Of a DNA stretch of 64,000 nt, positions 1 to 10,430 are shown one piece after another. Positions within the stretch are counted from its first letter, which is position 1. Every line of letters begins with the position of its first letter. This DNA is from Mycogone perniciosa (Eukaryota > Ascomycota > Sordariomycetes > Hypocreales > Hypocreaceae): positions 248,001 through 312,000 of the forward strand of contig JAOALB010000004.1 of assembly GCA_025331125.1 (NCBI GenBank), in the 5' to 3' direction. The notes beneath the pieces are model-generated. The model saw only the letters and a program-made list of their open reading frames with translations. It did no database searches and had not been told where the DNA came from. The translations under genes and the position numbers were made by a program.

Positions 1-2606
1 ACTACTTGCACGAGTTCCGAAACGTGCTGGATGCTGGATGCTGTCTGTTGGTTGTTGGTGGAGAGCGAGGGGCGGTTCGGTACCGGTCCGTGGTTTGGTT
101 TGGCTTGGCTTGGTTCCGTTTCGCGGTGATCCGGACTGTCGGGACCGTTGGCAGCGACCGTTGGCAACCGGCACCGATCCATACGAGTAGTAGTATAAAT
201 ATACTCCGTATATATGTATGTATGTATGTATATATATGGAGAAGAGGCGAACGAAGGAAGCGTTGCTGGCGGGAGAAGAAAGCGGGGGGTGCGAGTCGTG
301 GGCACGCGCCGCAGATATACGAGTAATAGTGTACGGAGTACGGAGTAGTAGCAGTAGTATTAGTACTAATACGGAGAACCTACTACTAATGACAGCAGGG
401 ACAAAAGCCCCGGAGAGGTAGTAGCGCCAAAACGCCAATGCCTAAGAAAAGGAAAGAAAGTACCTAATAAGTAGAAGGGGGGGGAGGGATCAATCATTCA
501 CCGGGGAGGGGCAGCACGGAGCCTGCCCATGATCCGGGAGGCCCATTGCCTCCAGCTGACTGATTCTACGAGTAGGCTGTCCGCAGTCAGTACTAGTAGT
601 AGTATGTACTAATAGTAGTAGGACGGAGATGGAGGAGTCAGAGTCGTCGTAGTATGATAACTCTAACTGGCCTGGGCAGCGAAGCGTCCATTCCAGTGCC
701 GGACGGTGTGCTAGAGAATATGCTGGTATAGGGAGTCTGTGTACGGAGTATTAGAGCATGTATCTACCAAGGTACGGAGTAGTATTACACTTTTTCTTAG
801 CATGCATGACGAGCCCACAACTAACCCGACGGAGTACTCCGTACACAGCAGATGCATCTCTCGTGCTTGAGCGGGTACCTAAGAGTGCCTATGTAGGTCG
901 ATCAATGTCATTAACGGCCGCTGATATGTATGTTGCCGTTCGGAGTACTACCGAAGTAAGTAGGCATCGTATGCAAACTGCAGAGGTACCAATGGACCGG
1001 ATAACGGGCAAAACCCCGAAACCAGAAAGACAGAAATGACGTGATTAATCCATGCCGGACCCGAGTATATGGTGCGATGTCTCATTCTCGCTCCCTACAT
1101 TCTCAATACCCCGGGGCTGTATTTAGGTTACATAGCATGGAGTATTACTATTACTCGTAGTACGGAGTAGTATTAGAGTATCTCGGTATACATACTAACT
1201 ACAAACTACCTACCTTCAATAGTAGTACCCAATCCGATGCCAATGCATAAATGAGCTGGGCTCTCTGTGGGCTCACCGCCCTTGTTCATTTCTCCGGTTT
1301 TTGTTTTGCATCCATGCCAATATCTACCGAGACATCATCGCATCCCCCAAACCAGGCGCTTTGTGGGATATGCGGCCACGGTGGTTCTTCATCAGTAGCT
1401 AGCAGAAGGTGTGCGTCCCTAGTGCTCAGCTGTTTGCGTGGAAGACGGTGCCTCGCCGGCCCACTCCATCGGCCGTCAAGGGCGGACAGCATAGTGATGC
1501 CATTGCATCCACGGATAGACGAACGAATGTTGCTGCGGAATCGCCGTTTGAAGAGCCCAAGTCAGTTATGGGCTGGGTGTGTGCTTCGTAAGCCTGGATG
1601 AAGGCTCCATGCTTGTGCATTCTTGCTCGCATATATTACCCTGGCGAATAAAAGCGAGCATGAGATGCATATACGATGCATCGGGCGGGGCAATGGACAT
1701 CTGTGCTGGCTGTGCTGGTTGGCGAGGTGGCTGTTGATTGTTGGCTGAATATTAGATGATCAACAGAAGCATCCTGGACAGGGCATCAAGAGATGGTAAT
1801 GGAGATGCCGGTCTGGCACCCAAACTTGAACTGACCAGCACACACACACGGACAACTGGCCAAGTCATCAAAATCCGGCATCATTGCGCAAGAGGTGCAT
1901 GAGCATAGGGCCTAACCCTTCTGACTCGACGATGAGGGCTCATAGAATTCCGGAGTATCGGTGAGTTCGATCGTTTCCGCCTCTCTCGTATCTACAATAT
2001 CTGGTGTGTTTGTTCGGAGTACTTTGGAGCTGAAGAAGTAATTCCGAGTACGAAGTACTTCGCATGTACTTTGTATTTCGATGCCTGCGCCACACTTGCA
2101 AAGCCGCCCCCTCTGTCACCTGTGGCGGAAGCACATGCGGCGCCGTTCCCGTTCCGCTCCGCCCCACTTTCCCCAACTGCAGCCCGGACCCCTCCTTCGG
2201 TCATTCTTTCCTTCCACCAATTGGTCGCGGTGCGCGTCACGGGCGACTTTTTCCCACTGTCAGCGCGTTTTCGCCCATAAACACCCTTTTGTGCACATTT
2301 CGATATTGGCTCTAGCATCAGCATCAGCATCCCAGCCGCCTTAACAGCATACTCATTGCTCTCAGCCATTGTCCTTCTGCTAATTTATATATTGCATTGC
2401 ATTTTTTGTTCCTCTTTTTATGTACCTCACGAGTCGACTTTCGACTCCTTTGCGTTCGACGTCAACTCCCTTCTGCCACGACTCGCGTGCCATTGCGTCG
2501 CGCGTTTAATTGCCTCCTATCCGAAGTCATTGTTCTACGCCACACCTTGATGATCCATGAATTCACAACTCCACTCGACTCGATACACATTCAGGTCATC
2601 TGAGCC
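1..2606. other. Intergenic region upstream of CDC45
   Basis: No reading frame here looks like a real protein. The stretch holds a TATG microsatellite (about 210-240), many CGGAGTAC-type motifs (331-348, 741-751, 771-782, 829-844, 945-955, 1159-1170, 2014-2024) and a C/T-rich stretch from about 2100 to 2600 that suits a fungal promoter and 5' UTR leading into CDC45. Confidence 0.7.
331..341. repeat. GTAC-GGA-GTAC interspersed motif (representative copy)
   Basis: This is an exact copy of GTACGGAGTAC, followed directly by another GGA-GTA unit. Exact copies in either orientation also occur at 834-844, 15645-15655, 16591-16601, 16697-16707, 17535-17545, 29091-29101, 31281-31291, 38225-38235, 44095-44105, 54639-54649 and 61361-61371. 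Many one-base variants (for example GTACGAAGTAC) accompany them. All exact copies lie outside the main annotated coding exons. The function is unknown. Confidence 0.85.
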
Positions 2607-5287
2607 ATGTATCTACCGCGTTCTCTGATATCCAAACTCTACTCGCAACTCCAAAACACGCGACATCCTCTTTCTCCGCCGGTGCTCATTCTCGTCGCGC
2701 TCGAACCAGACGCCCTCTGTGCATGCCGTATCCTCACACGCCTCCTCAAACATGATTACATCCCGCACAAGATCAATCCCGTCGCGGGTTATGCCGACTT
2801 GGAAAAGGCCGGCAAGGAGCTTGTCGTTCCTATGATGGAGTCACAAGGTGGCAGCGGTGGTGTCGTCGTCTGCCTCGGCGTAGGTGGCATGGTTGATCTT
2901 GGGCCGCTGCTGGGATTGGAACCCGAAGGAGAGGATTCTCCCTACAATGGTGTTGAGGTATGGGTCTTGGATGCGCACCGACCGTGGAATTTGGCCAACG
3001 TTTTTGGTGGCTTTCCTCTCGAACCTACCGACAACGAGGCTAGTTCATACCAAACGAGGAGTCCGGCTGGTGTGACCGGGGGAGAGATTGGGCGGGCATA
3101 CAAGTCGGGCAAAGGAGGTATTGTTGTCTTTGACGATGGAGACATTGAAGGGGACCTCGGGGTAGAACGGGCCGCCTATCTGGCCTTGCTTGACATGCCG
3201 GATATCGACGACGATGACCCAGCCTTGGGCGACTTTAGCGACGACGAGGACAATCAGGACGATTTCGATCAAGAACCTGTACGCGCGGGACAAAAGAGAA
3301 AAAGCTTGTCAGACCAGGATGATGATGAGTCGAGTGATGAGGAATCCAGGCCTCATCAACGGCGGCGAAGCAACTCGGTATGTAATAGAGCCTCGGCTTA
3401 CTTGGACGTTCTGACACGATGTAGTCGAGCCCAATTCCCGAATCACCCTCTCGGCCCCAGCCCAGAGGCCTTATATCCCTTCGAAATCCCGACCTTGGAC
3501 TCTCAAGCGATCCTGTCGAGCCACCGTCCGGAGCTCAAGCCCCCCCAGCTGTATCTGCCCGTGCTCTGAAGAGGCGGCTTCTTCGGATGCGACAGGAGAA
3601 GGAGTCTGTCTTACATCAATACTATAAGATGGGCTCTTCTTTCTCCGAGCCAATCTCGTCGATGATGTATTCACTCGCTTCCGAACTGGGCCGGGAGGAC
3701 AATGACTTTCTCTGGCTAGCAATTGTTGGGCTTGCGTCGATGGAACTCTACGGAAAGTCATCAGCCGGTGTTGCTGCTCCGGTTGCATCCAATAATTCAG
3801 GAAAGCCGTCTGGGTGGCTGGGAGTACGAGGCGCCCGCTTACGACAACTGCTTCGAGATGAGGTCCGAAGATTAAATCCACCAGAAATCACTAACGGGCG
3901 AGTTGCCGTGGAAAACACAGGCATCATACCAACTACTGCGAGAAATCCCGAAGACACTGGAATCCGCCTCTCCCCTGAGCCGAAATTTCTTCTCATCCGA
4001 CATTGGAGCCTTTACGATAGCATGCTACACTCTCCATACCTCTTTTCCCGATTGAAGACCTGGAGCGACACAGGCATTAAACGACTACACAAACTCCTCG
4101 CGAAAATGGGCGTTAGCCTGGCTCAGTGCAAGCAAAGCTATACACACATGGACATGATGCTCAAACGAGAGCTCAGAGCAAAGCTATTAAAATATGGGTC
4201 ACTTTATAACCTGGACGAGATGGTTCCTGCTGTTGATACGGACGGAAAGGACCGATCTGGTGCAAAAGATGGATGGGGTTTTGTCAGAAGCTGGGGCTGG
4301 CGGGCGACCCTTAGTGCTCAAGATGTAGGCGTTGTCATCGGTGCCCTGCTGGAAGTTGGCAAGCATGCACATGTTTCAGATCCTATCACTGGGGCAAACC
4401 AAGTAACCCGTGAAATAGAGGATGATGTCGAGCTAGCTACCCAAAGTGAGGAATGGGTTGGCCGTTTCTGGGAGGCATATGACGCGTTGGAGGAGTAAGT
4501 TGCAACCATTGGCATACTAATCTCGGTTGAATATCTAGCTAACAGGATATGCAGTATTGATGCACTCAAGGCCGGCTTGCCTACGGCCCAGTTTTTGCAT
4601 CGCGCAATCTACCGAACCGGCACGTCCCTCATTAACAAGAGGCAGATCAAACACCTTCGGGCCTTCCGGATGTGCGTCGTCAAGGATGGCCCAGATGTGT
4701 CCCTCTTCACTCACCCGGCCGCCTTGACCAAACTCGCTCTCTGGATCGGAGAAGCTTTGACCGAGCAGGAGAGAGAATCGCAAGGAAAGCTGTCTCATGG
4801 CGGCCGTGGCACCCCTCTCGTTGTGGCGAGTTTGAACGAGAAGCGTGGAGTCTACATCGTTGTCGGGACAGGAGGTGGTGGCGGACCTGACACCGCTTTC
4901 CTGAACAAGCTTACAAAACAACAAAAGCAAACAGACAAGGAGGCCAAGTTAAAGAAAAAAGAGGAATCGCGAAAAGCAAAAGAGAAGATCAAAGAGGAGA
5001 AGCGCGCAGCCAGGCAGGCTGCCGGTCAAGATGACGATGACGAGCTGGAGACCGAGTCAGAAGCTTCCGACGCCTCGGACTCAGAGGATGACTCGGATGA
5101 CGAGGACGGCGCTGAGGACGAGAGAGGTTATGGTTTGAACAAATTCGGTAGTGCATTCCAGGAGGTTGTCTCTGAGACAAGCGCACGTGTACGGATCGAC
5201 AGCTTCGAGCACTCCGTTGTGGAGGTTAAGAAAGAGGATCTGGGAGGATTCCTGGAGAGCCTGAGCATGAAGGCGGTGGTGGGATAA
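2607..5287 (+). CDS. cdc45: CDC45 DNA replication initiation factor
   Basis: CDC45 joins Mcm2-7 and GINS to form the CMG replicative helicase in the nucleus. The exons read as 2607-3377, 3425-4494 and 4555-5287, giving 857 aa. Introns are GTATGT...TAG and GTAAGT...CAG, and frame continuity is exact across both. The N-terminus (MYLPRSLISKLYSQLQ) and the block around VLILVALEPDALCACRIL match the RecJ/DHH-like fold of the family. An acidic, serine-rich linker lies at about residues 196-257. A lysine/glutamate-rich predicted coiled coil followed by an acidic run lies at about 738-802. The conserved C-terminal segment contains LPTAQFLHRAIYRTG. The start is the first ATG after the 5' leader and fits the family N-terminus. 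The length is normal for filamentous ascomycetes, whose Cdc45 is longer than the yeast protein because of these linkers. The identification is secure; the only alternative is a small shift in intron 2, where an earlier AG exists. Confidence 0.96.
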
Positions 5288-5842
5288 CAGTTTTGTCGAT
5301 AAGTTCTTGTCTTGATAGAGCGAGCGGGGTGTTTATGAGGTTTCGGGACAATCCAAGGGTCTGGAAGGGAGTCATCATATGGTTATGGGATCAGGAGCAT
5401 ATCATGTGTAGGAAAACTATTCACACAAGTTACGTTGAATGACTTAATCGGCACCCAAAATCCAGTTCTTAAATAAAATCTTAAGTGTGTACGAAGTACC
5501 TAGTTGTTGAGATGGGAATAATTAGCTCCGGGATAATCAACTTGAACACAATTTCATTTCACAGAGGGATAAACAGTTGTGAGAGTAATCAATTCGTTTC
5601 GTTCATTGATTCATCATATACTCATGGGTTTTCTACAATCCTGGGAGAGCGCACAGCATTCCCAAACCTCCCAGACCATTTGCTGGTTTCCCCATCTTTC
5701 CTTCTAATCCCCCTGTTCAAAGACACATAATCCATGGTGTATTTTTTCCCTTCCCTTCCCTTTTAATTTACAGAGGGATTTCACCAGGTCATTTCACCAC
5801 CAAAGTCCAAAGTGAGCCAAGTTTCGTAGGTTAAACCAGGCT
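5288..5842. other. Convergent intergenic region between CDC45 and the repeat protein
   Basis: These are the two 3' flanks of genes facing each other. It is AT-rich with no credible coding frame and one GTACGAAGTAC motif near 5489. No terminator structure was recognised. Confidence 0.6.
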
Positions 5843-6678
5843 TCAAGCAACGATAGCTGCAAGCGGCATCAGCATACATCTCTTCAAGACATCAAGGGGG
5901 AGGAGAGCTAGTACGTACCAACTTTCAGACCACTGGATGCAAAGGCCGAGTTGAGGACCGTGACGACCTGGGCGCGGGTGATTATGTTGAGGTGGGCCAT
6001 GATGTGGAGCTGCTGGACCTGGATGAGAAGAGAGACCTGGTCGGCGAGGCCAATGCCGGCAACCTTGCTGGCGTCGAGGATGCCGTCGATGCCGAGCTGA
6101 GCAAGAACGTTCTGGATCTTCTTGGGGAGGCCGTTGCCGTTCTTGTTCTTGTTGCCCTTCTTGCCGTCATTGCCTTTGTTCTGACCCTTATTTTGGTCCT
6201 TGTTCGGGTCCTGGTTCTGATCTTTGTTCGGATCCAGATTCTGGTCCTTGTTTTGATCTTTGTTTTGATCCTTGTTCGGATCCAGGTTCTGGTCCTTGTT
6301 CGGATCCAGGTTCTGGTCCTTGTTCGGATCCAGGTTCTGGTCCTTGTTCGGGTCCTGGTTCTGATCTTTGTTCTTGTCATCAGCCGGAGCCGTGGCGTTA
6401 CCCGCGGGAGCAGTAGAGTTGGCAGCGGCACTACGGACGACGACCCTCCTGACAGCCTCAGCAGCAGCCCTCCTCTTAGCCTCAGCCTTCTTGGCCTCCT
6501 CCCTCTTATCAGGGGCAGCAGCCTCGGCGCGTGCAATAGGGAGCACGTCCCTCACATGGAGGCCGCGGATGGCATGATCAAGGAAGTCAAGAGCGGATGA
6601 TCGCTCAACTGGCTTGTGGGCAGGAACGGCAGCAGCCGACACCAGGCCGACGGTAAGAAGAAGAGAAAGGGACTTCAT
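5843..6678 (-). CDS. Secreted NKDQNLDP-repeat protein, cell-wall or surface type
   Basis: I recognise no named family. Residues 1-18 (MKSLSLLLTVGLVSAAAV) form a clear signal peptide. A Lys/Arg/Ala-rich segment with a possible KR processing site follows. A hydrophilic tandem repeat of the 8-residue unit NKDQNLDP or NKDQNQDP runs from about residue 100 to 170. The last 70 residues form a compact domain (KIQNVLAQLGIDGILDAS...), probably the conserved part. Exon 1 is 6678-5919. A GTACGT donor at 5918 and a TTGCAG acceptor ending at 5857 give a 62-nt intron and a 257-aa product ending LKVAIVA. Without splicing the frame stops at 5908, giving 256 aa ending LKVGTY. The start was chosen because it begins the signal peptide; a longer upstream frame has no support. 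An extracellular or wall location is inferred. The repeat length probably varies between strains. Confidence 0.8.
6180..6375 (-). repeat. 24-bp coding tandem repeat
   Basis: A 24-bp unit encoding NKDQNLDP, with shortened NKDQ variants, is repeated with little divergence. Several adjacent copies look identical at the DNA level, suggesting recent expansion or homogenisation. The complementary strand is open across the repeat only because the unit length is a multiple of three. Confidence 0.9.
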
Positions 6679-8027
6679 TTTGATAGGGAAAAAGGAATGA
6701 AGAGGACGGTGTTTCAAGAACACAAAGAGTGTATCTGATAAGAGAGAAGACAAAAATAAGACTTGTAAGCGAATCGAAAAGAGCACAGCTCTTGGAAGGG
6801 AGGAAAAGATGCGAAACTAGAATGACAGGTGAGTGATGCACAGCGTCCCTGACGAGAAAAGGAATTCTGATTCCAGCGGGCGTGAAGTTGGTATAATATA
6901 GTATCTTTGGAAACGCCCATATACTACTACTACTACTCTCGAAAGAGCTCCATGATGCTCAAACGCCATAATTCCTCGAGGAAAGCTTCTGCCAGCCAGA
7001 TAGAGATGGTGTTACAGCGGTGCTGCGCCTCAATTCTTGCGACCGGATCTCAACATTCCCAGCGCCGCAAAACTTGGCGATGAAGCCCCTTGCCCTGCCT
7101 GTCGAAACATGTGGTGTGCGGGAACTGAGAAGTCTAGATGCTCATCGAACGCCCGCCGATAATTAACCGCTTCAACGGTGTGTCAATAAAGAGCCAAGTC
7201 TGCCGAGAAAAAGCCAAGTTCGGCATTTAAAGGGTGCCAAAATGTGGGGGGGGATAGCCCCGGGTTAATGCATGGAGTTGCATTGCAGCATCTTGACGAG
7301 CATGATGCGTCTCAGATATGTCACAGCCTTACCTACTATTTTTTGGGGTATTAGTACCTCCCAGCCCCAGGGAGAGGCTGTCAAAAACATGCACGTAATC
7401 GCCGGAATCATAGGGCTGGTTTCATAAGCCAGCCATGCTTGGCCTCGTGAAACCTCTTACACCTCCCTCAGAGCATCTTATTAGTATGTACTACTTACTC
7501 GTAGGTCATTGGGTGCAGTTTCACCAATGCGGTGTCTCTCCTAGCGTTTGATCCCTGTTTGCTGCCTTCACTAGTATGGTATGCACCAATCAGAGACTCT
7601 GTATCTTACAGAAAACCTTCCTAGCGCTCATGTATCCTGGCATCGGAATCCGGAACAGCCTCAACACTGTGTCATATTCATACGCCGGCAACTCGATCCG
7701 TGTACAATGATTTGGACGGGTCGAGATTTATCCGAGCATGTGGAAATGGCCTGTTCCCCTCAGCCTCTAGCTGCCTGTTCTTCATGAAGAACATAGAGCT
7801 GACATGGTTCGTATTATGCACCGGTTTTTGCATGGCGTTGAACCTAGTTTCTCTGTTCTGATCTCAAAGATCATTCCCTCTGCCCAGATACCGCAGGAGA
7901 ATCCACCCAGGGTATCCCTCAAGGGTAAAACATCTCACATCAGATGCCAAGACATGCCCAAAAAGGCGCTGTGTACTACTTCGTAATCCCTTTTGTCTTT
8001 TGTCTTTTTTAGCCGTCGTATTCATCA
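6679..8027. other. Intergenic region
   Basis: The first few hundred bases are the pyrimidine-rich promoter and leader of the repeat protein, transcribed leftwards. It contains TAC/TAG trinucleotide runs near 6920 and a poly-G run near 7245. Short frames around 7580-7990 show no recognisable protein. I see no gene. Confidence 0.6.
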
Positions 8028-8360
8028 TCATCTATCCACTTTGGTACTCGTTTTGTCGTTCCAAGCGTTAAATCCTAACCACTCTCCCAATATCCCACCA
8101 GGCTTGGGAACCGGGCATTCCCGTCTCGTCTGTTCTGTGGCGCGCTCAATCTCATCATCTGATGTTTGGTCGAATTGCACAAGTCCATCTTTTGCATCGG
8201 TGTTGTCCCTTCGTCTCCATCTCATCCGTCTGCCGTTCTCATCGACAACGACCTCCCCGTCGGCGTACTTCGTTCTGGGCACCGGACATGGTAGTAGATG
8301 TGGCAGCGCAACAACAAAGAAGCTGGCGAGGACGGTTGTAGCAAAGAGGGACGAGGTCAT
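8028..8360 (-). CDS. Small conserved-looking protein of unknown function with N-terminal hydrophobic segment
   Basis: The frame encodes 110 aa from the ATG at 8360. An in-frame ATG ten codons upstream, at 8390, is possible. The N-terminus (SLFATTVLASFFVVALPHLL) is a single hydrophobic segment, either a signal anchor or a membrane helix. It is followed by a PCPVPR motif, a charged middle with an arginine run, and a second Cys-Pro motif (ECPVPKPGG) before the C-terminus. The two matching CPVP motifs and the ordered layout look like a real small protein. I recall similar fungal proteins of unknown function but cannot name the family. It is divergent from PPG1, about 630 bp away. Location in the mitochondrial inner membrane or the secretory pathway cannot be decided. 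A downstream intron altering the C-terminus is possible. Confidence 0.6.
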   Translation of the reverse strand: MTSSLFATTVLASFFVVALPHLLPCPVPRTKYADGEVVVDENGRRMRWRRRDNTDAKDGLVQFDQTSDDEIERATEQTRRECPVPKPGGILGEWLGFNAWNDKTSTKVDR

Positions 8361-8993
8361 TCGCGACCTCGGGTGGAGGTGTGGTGGCATGTCGGGGCTC
8401 GAGGCTTCTGTCAGTCGGGCGATATAGTCGTCAATTGCGAGCCATTGGACTCACAGAGGAGCTGTGGCATGCTCTGGCCACGATGAGCGCCCAATTGGAG
8501 GCTGGCGAGGGTGGCTCTAGATCCTATGCCGAAGGCCCATGACTGACATTCGGAAAGCTCAGGTAGGAAAAAAAGGCGCCTTTCACACAAGTTCCTACGG
8601 AATATATACGAAGTACTCATGATTGTTTCCTTGCACGCCCATTGGCTGGAGATTCCAGTTTCCTTGTCGGAACACGGCACAACGTAATTCCACGCAATTG
8701 AATATCCTGGTCCAGGGACTGGGGGTACGTACCCAAGCTGCCATTTCGCGGGGCACGCGAACGTCGAATTTATGACGATCTTAGGCCATTCCTCCATCTA
8801 ACATATTCCGTCTCGGAGGCAACGCGGGATTCTGCTTTTTCTTTCCTGCGCAAAGAGTCGGCCAGCAAACGAGACTCCTCCAATATCAGCTATCACGACA
8901 TGTTATGATCCTTTCTTCTGGCTTGATTGACACTGCAACTGGCTGGCGCGCCTCTCGTGCCGCCTCCCTCCAGCCTCTTCTTCCGCCTCCATC
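8361..8993. other. Divergent promoter region between the small protein and PPG1
   Basis: This is the shared upstream region of two divergent genes. A minus-strand frame at 8411-8797 is open but has no family resemblance and sits where the leader should be, so I treat it as chance. A GTACGAAGTAC-like motif lies near 8605. Confidence 0.55.
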
Positions 8994-10430
8994 ATGAGCG
9001 ATCTCGACCAGTCGGCCTCCCCACCACCCAAGCTTGCCAGCATGCCTGTGACCTGCTAATACTGGCTATAGAGCGATTGCGCAGCTGCGCGCATGTCGAC
9101 CCATTCCCGAAACCCAGGTGCGCGAGCTCTGCCACCGCGCCAGAGAGCTCTTGATCGAGGAGGGCAACGTTGTCACAGTGACGGCGCCAGTGACGGTAAT
9201 ATTTCGCTATCCATCTGTATTGATTAGACACACGTTTTCTAACCAAAGGCAAAGATATGTGGTGATATCCATGGCCAGTTTCATGATTTGATGGAGCTAT
9301 TCCGAGTAGGGGGCGATGTCCCTGACACAAACTATCTATTCATGGGTATGGTTTGCGCGCGCCGCCTGTAGACGTCCTGCTATCGGATCATGACTGACGG
9401 CGCAACACCCCGACTAGGCGACTTTGTCGACCGTGGCTTTTACTCCCTCGAGTCATTCCTCCTCCTCCTCTGTCTCAAGGTTCGATACCCCGACCGCATG
9501 ACGCTCATTCGGGGAAACCACGAATCTCGTCAGATTACAACAGTCTACGGCTTCTACGACGAATGTCTTCGCAAATACGGCAGCGCAAACGTGTGGCGTT
9601 ACTGCTGCGATGTCTTTGACTACCTAGCCCTCGGCGCCATCGTCCTTGGTGCTTCTAGCACACTCTCCCCCGGCGCACCTGTCGACGATGATACCGAGAT
9701 TGAGGTCTGTGACCAAAACGGTTCGATAATTAGTCGTTTCTCTCGACAGCGGAATCGGCAGCTGGCTGCCTCCCAGGACAAGCCCGCGGGTGCTAATGGT
9801 AGCTCTGGAGACAAGACCGGTCCACCTGGTACCGGCGCATCAGGATCGAGCAGTGGCAGTGTTGGTAATCCTACGGGAGCCGTCCTTTGTGTCCACGGCG
9901 GGTTGAGCCCGCTTGTTGATACGGTAGATAAGATCCGCCTAATCGACCGAAAGCAAGAGGTTCCCCACGAAGGAGCCATGTGTGACCTCCTCTGGTCAGA
10001 TCCTGACGAGATAGATGGCTGGGGTCTCTCACCCCGAGGTGCGGGGTTCCTGTTTGGAGCTGATATTGTCAAAGTCTTCAACCACCGGAACGATCTCAGT
10101 CTCATCGCGCGTGCGCATCAGCTGGTCATGGAGGGCTTTAAGGAGATGTTTGACGCTTCCATTGTAACAGTTTGGTCGGCGCCTAACTACTGCTACCGCT
10201 GTGGCAATGTAGCCGCCGTGCTGGAGCTGACCGAGGACGAATCCGGGACGGGCATATTTTCGAGGAGCAATGGAGATGTGGGCCGTAGTGATGGCGGACG
10301 AGGTGTCATGATGGAGCCGGCGAATGGCGTTAAGAACGGCCCTGCCCGGCGATATCGGGTGTTCCAGGCTGCACCGCAAGATTCTCGAGGAATGCCAGCT
10401 AAGAAGCCTGTGGCGGATTACTTCTTGTAA
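8994..10430 (+). CDS. ppg1: PPG1-type serine/threonine protein phosphatase (PP2A family)
   Basis: This is a metal-dependent protein serine/threonine phosphatase of the PP2A/PP4/PP6/PPG1 group. Exons 8994-9010, 9072-9195, 9255-9345 and 9418-10430 give 414 aa. All core motifs are present: GDIHGQFHD, GDFVDRGFYSLE, RGNHESR, CVHGGLSP, ARAHQLVMEGF and SAPNYCYRCGN. The C-terminus DYFL is the PP2A-family tail that is methylated in PP2A. An insertion of about 75-80 residues, rich in Ser, Gly and Pro, separates DYLALGAIV (about 150) from VLCVHGG (about 235). I associate such an insertion with filamentous-fungal PPG1. The first coding exon is only 17 nt and its donor is the weak GTCGGC, chosen because it restores MSDLDQAIAQLRACRP in frame. 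The third exon start uses the acceptor giving PVT-ICGDIHG without insertion. In yeast, PPG1 acts in the Far/STRIPAK assembly; that role is inferred here. Confidence 0.93.

Noticed and set aside
5992..6600. 202-codon plus-strand frame
   Set aside because: It is the mirror of the NKDQNLDP coding repeat; its translation is a Leu/Val repeat and the minus strand has a signal peptide and conserved domain.
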